Shown here piece by piece: positions 40,092 through 40,871 of a stretch of 40,871 nt of DNA. Source of the DNA: an uncultured Peptococcaceae bacterium (GTDB taxonomy: Bacteria; Bacillota; Peptococcia; Peptococcales; Peptococcaceae). The position numbers and the translations under genes are program-made. Below the pieces are notes generated by a model. It had not been told where the DNA came from and did not search any database. It saw only the letters and a program-made list of their open reading frames with translations. The stretch lies in the NCBI GenBank assembly GCA_938044045.1, contig CALIQN010000073.1:1-40871 (forward strand). The letters run 5' to 3'. Each line of letters starts with the position of its first letter. Within the stretch, counting starts at the first letter, position 1.

Positions 40092-40871
40092 ATGAAATTA
40101 AAAACAATATTGGTCACGACACTTATGGCAGGGCTAACAATTGGTAGTCTAGTGGGTTGCAATGCTGCAAAAGACGGTGATATGGCTCAGCGTGCAACAG
40201 AAAAGAAAATTGTTGTCGGGACTGACCCAGAATTTCCACCATTTGAATATCAAGATAAAGAAGGTATTATAGGTGGCTTTGATGTAGACCTCATGAATGC
40301 CATTGGCAAGGATCAAGGCTTTGAAGTCACTTTTACGAGTCTTGAATTTGATTCTTTAACAGGTGCTTTAGCAACAGGTCAAATTGATGCAGCGGCAGCG
40401 GGCATTAGTATTACACCAGAGCGTAATGAACAAGTGCTTTTTTCAGAACCTTATATGAATGCTTCTTTAGGGATTGTGGTGCCTAAAGAGAATACCGATA
40501 TTAAGAGTGCTGAAGATTTAAAAGGCAAGGTCATCTGTGCACAACTTGGCACCACTGGTGCGGAGGCAGCAACTAAGCTAAAAGAGGATGGGATTGTAAA
40601 AGAAGTCAAGCTACTTGCCAATTTCAGTGTCTGTATACAAGAACTTGAAACAGGCGGTTCTGATGCTTGTGTCAATGATATGCCAGTTAACTTGAATTAT
40701 ATTGCAACTTATCCAGATAAAATAAGGGTTTTAGATGATCCGTATGCGACGGATTATTATGCGATTACGATTAGTAAAGAAAATAAAGAATTGTTTAATG
40801 GCTTAGATATTGAGAAAACTAAACATTTTTCAGAGCAAGGGCAGTATCCAGTAGTTTTTATTTCGCTAAAA
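40092..40871 (+). CDS. amino-acid ABC transporter substrate-binding lipoprotein (3' end outside the window)
   Basis: 260 codons are visible without a stop. An N-terminal lipoprotein signal (SLVGC, lipid cysteine at residue 23) leads into a family 3 solute-binding domain: VVGTDPEFPPFEY (about 41-53), GGFDVDLMNAIG, GQIDAAAAGISITPER and SEPYMNASLGIVV. These proteins bind polar amino acids outside the membrane and hand them to a permease. AGGAGG precedes the ATG. The ARG-box-like sites overlapping its promoter suggest arginine or a related amino acid as substrate. The last ~25 visible residues fit the family only loosely, but the frame stays open. Permease and ATPase genes are expected just beyond the window. 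Confidence 0.93.
   Translation, partial: MKLKTILVTTLMAGLTIGSLVGCNAAKDGDMAQRATEKKIVVGTDPEFPPFEYQDKEGIIGGFDVDLMNAIGKDQGFEVTFTSLEFDSLTGALATGQIDAAAAGISITPERNEQVLFSEPYMNASLGIVVPKENTDIKSAEDLKGKVICAQLGTTGAEAATKLKEDGIVKEVKLLANFSVCIQELETGGSDACVNDMPVNLNYIATYPDKIRVLDDPYATDYYAITISKENKELFNGLDIEKTKHFSEQGQYPVVFISLK

Noticed and set aside
40740..40871. Frameshift near the end of the amino-acid binding protein
   Set aside because: The last residues fit the family loosely, but the other two frames hold stops or fit no better, so I keep the frame.
1..40871. CRISPR array, insertion sequence, prophage or integrase
   Set aside because: No regularly spaced repeats, transposase or phage genes were seen on either strand.

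Overview
The window is a chromosomal segment from a low-to-moderate GC, Gram-positive-type anaerobe (Bacillota, most like Clostridia or Negativicutes). The clues are an ispH-rpsA fusion gene, RNase Y, an FMN riboswitch in front of an ECF riboflavin transporter, lipoproteins with Clostridia-style stalk domains, rubredoxin, a DHH-type manganese pyrophosphatase, AGGAGG ribosome binding sites and TTGACA/TATAAT promoters. I cannot fix a genus. I see no phage, insertion sequence, CRISPR array or defence island; gene content is largely housekeeping.

Layout. 1-1650: the 3' part of a tRNA-Arg(ACG), a small membrane protein and a DUF2004-like protein. 1650-6300: a lactate-oxidation operon (lutABC) behind a 409-base control region, then trxB, an overlapping 34-residue membrane peptide, and an unusual rubredoxin. 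6300-9170 (minus): a copper-type P-ATPase fused to a C-terminal chaperone domain, translationally coupled to a rhodanese lipoprotein. 9270-11540: a small membrane protein, then an FMN riboswitch controlling ribU and an orphan EIIC-like permease. 11640-13610 (minus): three genes of uncertain function headed by a palindromic control site. 13870-17100: carB without carA. 17230-19070: a stalk-domain lipoprotein and a TM2 protein. 19070-20390: the autoregulated infC-rpmI-rplT translation operon. 20400-22900: Pr6Pr membrane protein, birA, ybaK and a repeat-containing lipoprotein. 22920-23920 (minus): a GAPDH whose cofactor residues suggest NADP. 24020-25800: RNase Y behind a leader that contains a terminator. 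25800-30330: flavoprotein, HutP-like protein, cmk and ispH-rpsA. 30370-34290: peroxiredoxin, ppaC, DUF1963 protein, a coiled-coil protein, a hairpin-rich intergenic region and a membrane protein. 34380-39220 (minus): uvrB-uvrA. 39310-40871: comF and an amino-acid ABC binding protein (cut by the window end) behind tandem ARG-box-like sites.

Metabolic themes are lactate oxidation to pyruvate, thiol and peroxide handling (trxB, peroxiredoxin, rubredoxin, rhodanese), copper export, riboflavin uptake under FMN control, carbamoyl phosphate synthesis, and translation/RNA turnover. The observations most worth follow-up are: the copA-copZ fusion that keeps a strong internal ribosome binding site in frame; the GAPDH coenzyme-site substitutions; the AUA start and attenuator of infC; the intrinsic terminator between the RNase Y promoter and its coding sequence; the two ARG-box-like sites 21 bp apart at 40014-40051; the CX4C rubredoxin; and the two-terminator intergenic region at 33553-33866. 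No clearly new multi-gene system was found.
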